A DNA stretch of 64,000 nt, taken from the NCBI GenBank assembly GCA_028707175.1, contig JAQTUV010000002.1, positions 528,508-592,507 of the forward strand, given 5' to 3'. Below are positions 62,709 through 64,000 of this stretch, piece after piece. A program made the position numbers and the translations under genes. Within the stretch, counting starts at the first letter, position 1, and each line of letters begins with the position of its first letter. The DNA is from Sideroxydans sp. Its GTDB lineage: Bacteria > Pseudomonadota > Gammaproteobacteria > Burkholderiales > Gallionellaceae. The notes beneath the pieces were generated by a model, which was given only the letters and a program-made list of their open reading frames with translations, did not search any database and was not told where the DNA came from.

Positions 62709-63871
62709 GTTTCAAATTTCCACTCGCTACAGCCACTTGGGGTCAAGAAGAGCAAGACGCGATGCAACGCGTTATCGCTTCTGGGATGTTCACGATGGGG
62801 GCGAACGTTCAAGCTTTTGAGCGAGATTTCGCAAAATACGTTGGAAGTAAACATTGTGTGATGGTGAATTCAGGTTCATCGGCCATTCTGTTGATGGTGG
62901 CAGCATTGATCTACACCAAGAACCCAAAACTGAAGTTGCAACGTGGCGATGAAGTCATCGTGCCAGCAGTGTCGTGGAGCACTACTTACTATCCGTTGTA
63001 TCAATACGGCTTGAAGATCAAATTCGTTGATATCGATCTGAACACACTGAACTACGATTTGGATCAACTGGAGCAGGCTGTCACGGACAAGACGCGCGCT
63101 ATCATGGCGGTGAATCTACTGGGTAATCCTAACGATTTTGGACGTATCAAGCAGATTATCGGTAAGCGCGAGATCGTGCTGATGGAAGATAACTGCGAAT
63201 CGATGGGGGCCAAGTTCGAGGGCAAGCAAACGGGTACATTCGGTGTGATGGGTGGATACAGCTCTTTCTTTAGCCATCACATATCCACTATGGAAGGCGG
63301 GCTGATCGTCACGGATGATGAAGAGCTATATCAGATTCTGCTGTCATTACGTGCGCATGGTTGGACACGCAACCTGCCTAAACATAATCTGGTTTGCGGC
63401 GAGAAGAGCGATGATCCATTTGAAGAATCTTTCCGCTTCGTTCTTCCTGGCTACAACGTACGTCCGCTGGAGATCGAAGGTGCGTTGGGTATCGAGCAGG
63501 TTAAACGTTTGCCGATGCTGATCGAAGAGCGTCGCAAGAACGGCAAGTTGCTGCAAGCTGCCTTGGCAAATCACCCCGACATCATCATCCAGAAAGAGAT
63601 CGGCGAGAGTAGCTGGTTCGGATTCAGTCTGGTGATTCGCCCCGGCAGCAAGCTCACTCGCAAAGCGTTGGTAGCGAAATTAAATGAACTGGGTTTCGAG
63701 TGCCGTCCGATTGTTGCCGGCAATTTTGCTAAGAACGAAGTGGTGAAATATTTTGATTCGGAAGTGCATGGCACATTGAAGAATGCCGAGCATATCGACC
63801 AGAATGGACTCTTTGTGGGCAATCATCATTACCCAATACCAGAAGCATTTGCAGCGTTGGCGAGTCTGTAA
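62705..63871 (+). CDS. colD: ColD-type PLP-dependent sugar 3-dehydratase
   Basis: The ATG at 62705 follows AAGGAG and overlaps the previous stop. The 388-residue DegT/AHBA fold protein has PLP-site motifs [13 protein letters not shown] and [11 protein letters not shown], but the usual Schiff-base Lys is replaced by His in [13 protein letters not shown]. That His is the hallmark of GDP-4-keto-6-deoxymannose 3-dehydratase (ColD) and of RfbH-type enzymes. [14 protein letters not shown] and [18 protein letters not shown] are ColD-like, and the Cys set of RfbH's 2Fe-2S site is absent. It would make the 3,6-dideoxysugar precursor of colitose. Confidence 0.85.
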   Translation: MSFKFPLATATWGQEEQDAMQRVIASGMFTMGANVQAFERDFAKYVGSKHCVMVNSGSSAILLMVAALIYTKNPKLKLQRGDEVIVPAVSWSTTYYPLYQYGLKIKFVDIDLNTLNYDLDQLEQAVTDKTRAIMAVNLLGNPNDFGRIKQIIGKREIVLMEDNCESMGAKFEGKQTGTFGVMGGYSSFFSHHISTMEGGLIVTDDEELYQILLSLRAHGWTRNLPKHNLVCGEKSDDPFEESFRFVLPGYNVRPLEIEGALGIEQVKRLPMLIEERRKNGKLLQAALANHPDIIIQKEIGESSWFGFSLVIRPGSKLTRKALVAKLNELGFECRPIVAGNFAKNEVVKYFDSEVHGTLKNAEHIDQNGLFVGNHHYPIPEAFAALASL

Positions 63872-63882
63872 GGAGACATACG

Positions 63883-64000
63883 ATGAAGGCAGTTATTCTT
63901 GCCGGAGGGCTAGGAACGCGAATCAGCGAAGAGACATCGACGCGTCCTAAGCCTATGGTCGAGATTGGCGGGAAGCCGATCTTGTGGCACATCATGAAGC
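63883..64000 (+). CDS. rfbF: Glucose-1-phosphate cytidylyltransferase, 5' part
   Basis: AAGGAG precedes ATG 63883. The visible 39 residues ([39 protein letters not shown]) match the N-terminus of RfbF-type cytidylyltransferases, which make CDP-glucose. The gene runs off the window. It implies that a CDP-linked sugar is also made, next to the GDP-mannose branch. Confidence 0.85.
   Translation, partial: MKAVILAGGLGTRISEETSTRPKPMVEIGGKPILWHIMK

Noticed and set aside
1-64000. tRNA, rRNA or CRISPR array
   Set aside because: No cloverleaf with conserved T-arm sequence, no rRNA-like stretch and no regularly spaced repeats were seen by eye; a tRNAscan or CRISPR search was not possible.

Overview
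The window looks like a chromosomal segment of a betaproteobacterium, most likely a Nitrosomonadales/Gallionellaceae-type organism. This is inferred from gene content, without a database search: a Thiobacillus/Acidithiobacillus-type GshA, a sugar-transport-free regulatory PTS (EIIA-Man, HPr, EI), an Rnf complex joined to a very long pyruvate:ferredoxin oxidoreductase, and the pcm-tolC-waaA neighbourhood. No rRNA, tRNA or CRISPR array was seen.

Layout. (1) 1-4.9 kb, minus strand: a tight operon gshA - apbE - small membrane protein - EIIA - ptsH - ptsI. (2) 5.0-16.6 kb: cell-surface proteins (a TIG/fibronectin lipoprotein, two predicted outer-membrane barrels, a lipoprotein, a lipase-like hydrolase) interleaved with two paralogous histidine kinase/LuxR-type response regulator pairs. 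A G-rich palindromic motif recurs next to these genes. (3) 16.6-31.3 kb: an accessory block. It opens with the first 28 codons of a lost ABC-F gene and then holds poorly known, mostly exported proteins: TolB-like paralogues, ankyrin proteins, three copies of a small exported family, a 999-residue double-propeller lipoprotein, frameshifted genes and a fragment of ppsA. (4) 31.3-44.0 kb, minus strand: one long energy-metabolism operon, rnfB - nifJ - rnfC - rnfD - rnfG - rnfE - rnfA - Cys-rich small protein - ppsA, with a divergent LysR regulator. Rnf could supply low-potential ferredoxin to make pyruvate from acetyl-CoA, and PEP synthase would carry the carbon to PEP; ApbE from block 1 would flavinylate RnfG and RnfD.

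(5) 45.1-48.2 kb: a small mobile island bounded by two copies of a perfect palindrome. It contains a truncated IS110 transposase, five gene cassettes with four recognisable integron attC sites but no integrase (a CALIN-type array), and the 3' end of a group II intron. (6) 48.2-55.2 kb: a frameshifted TetR repressor gene, an RND efflux pair whose adaptor lacks the usual alpha-hairpin, a Pcm-like methyltransferase and TolC. (7) 55.2-64 kb: envelope polysaccharide genes. These are waaA and a heptosyltransferase, then a divergent GDP-mannose-derived sugar cluster (manC, manB, gmd, an Fcl/ColC-type epimerase-reductase, a ColD-type dehydratase and the start of a glucose-1-phosphate cytidylyltransferase). 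The cluster points to a dideoxysugar (colitose-like) or fucose-containing LPS.

Start codons were moved inward from the ORF track where a Shine-Dalgarno sequence, an ATGA overlap or the family N-terminus made the inner start clearly better.
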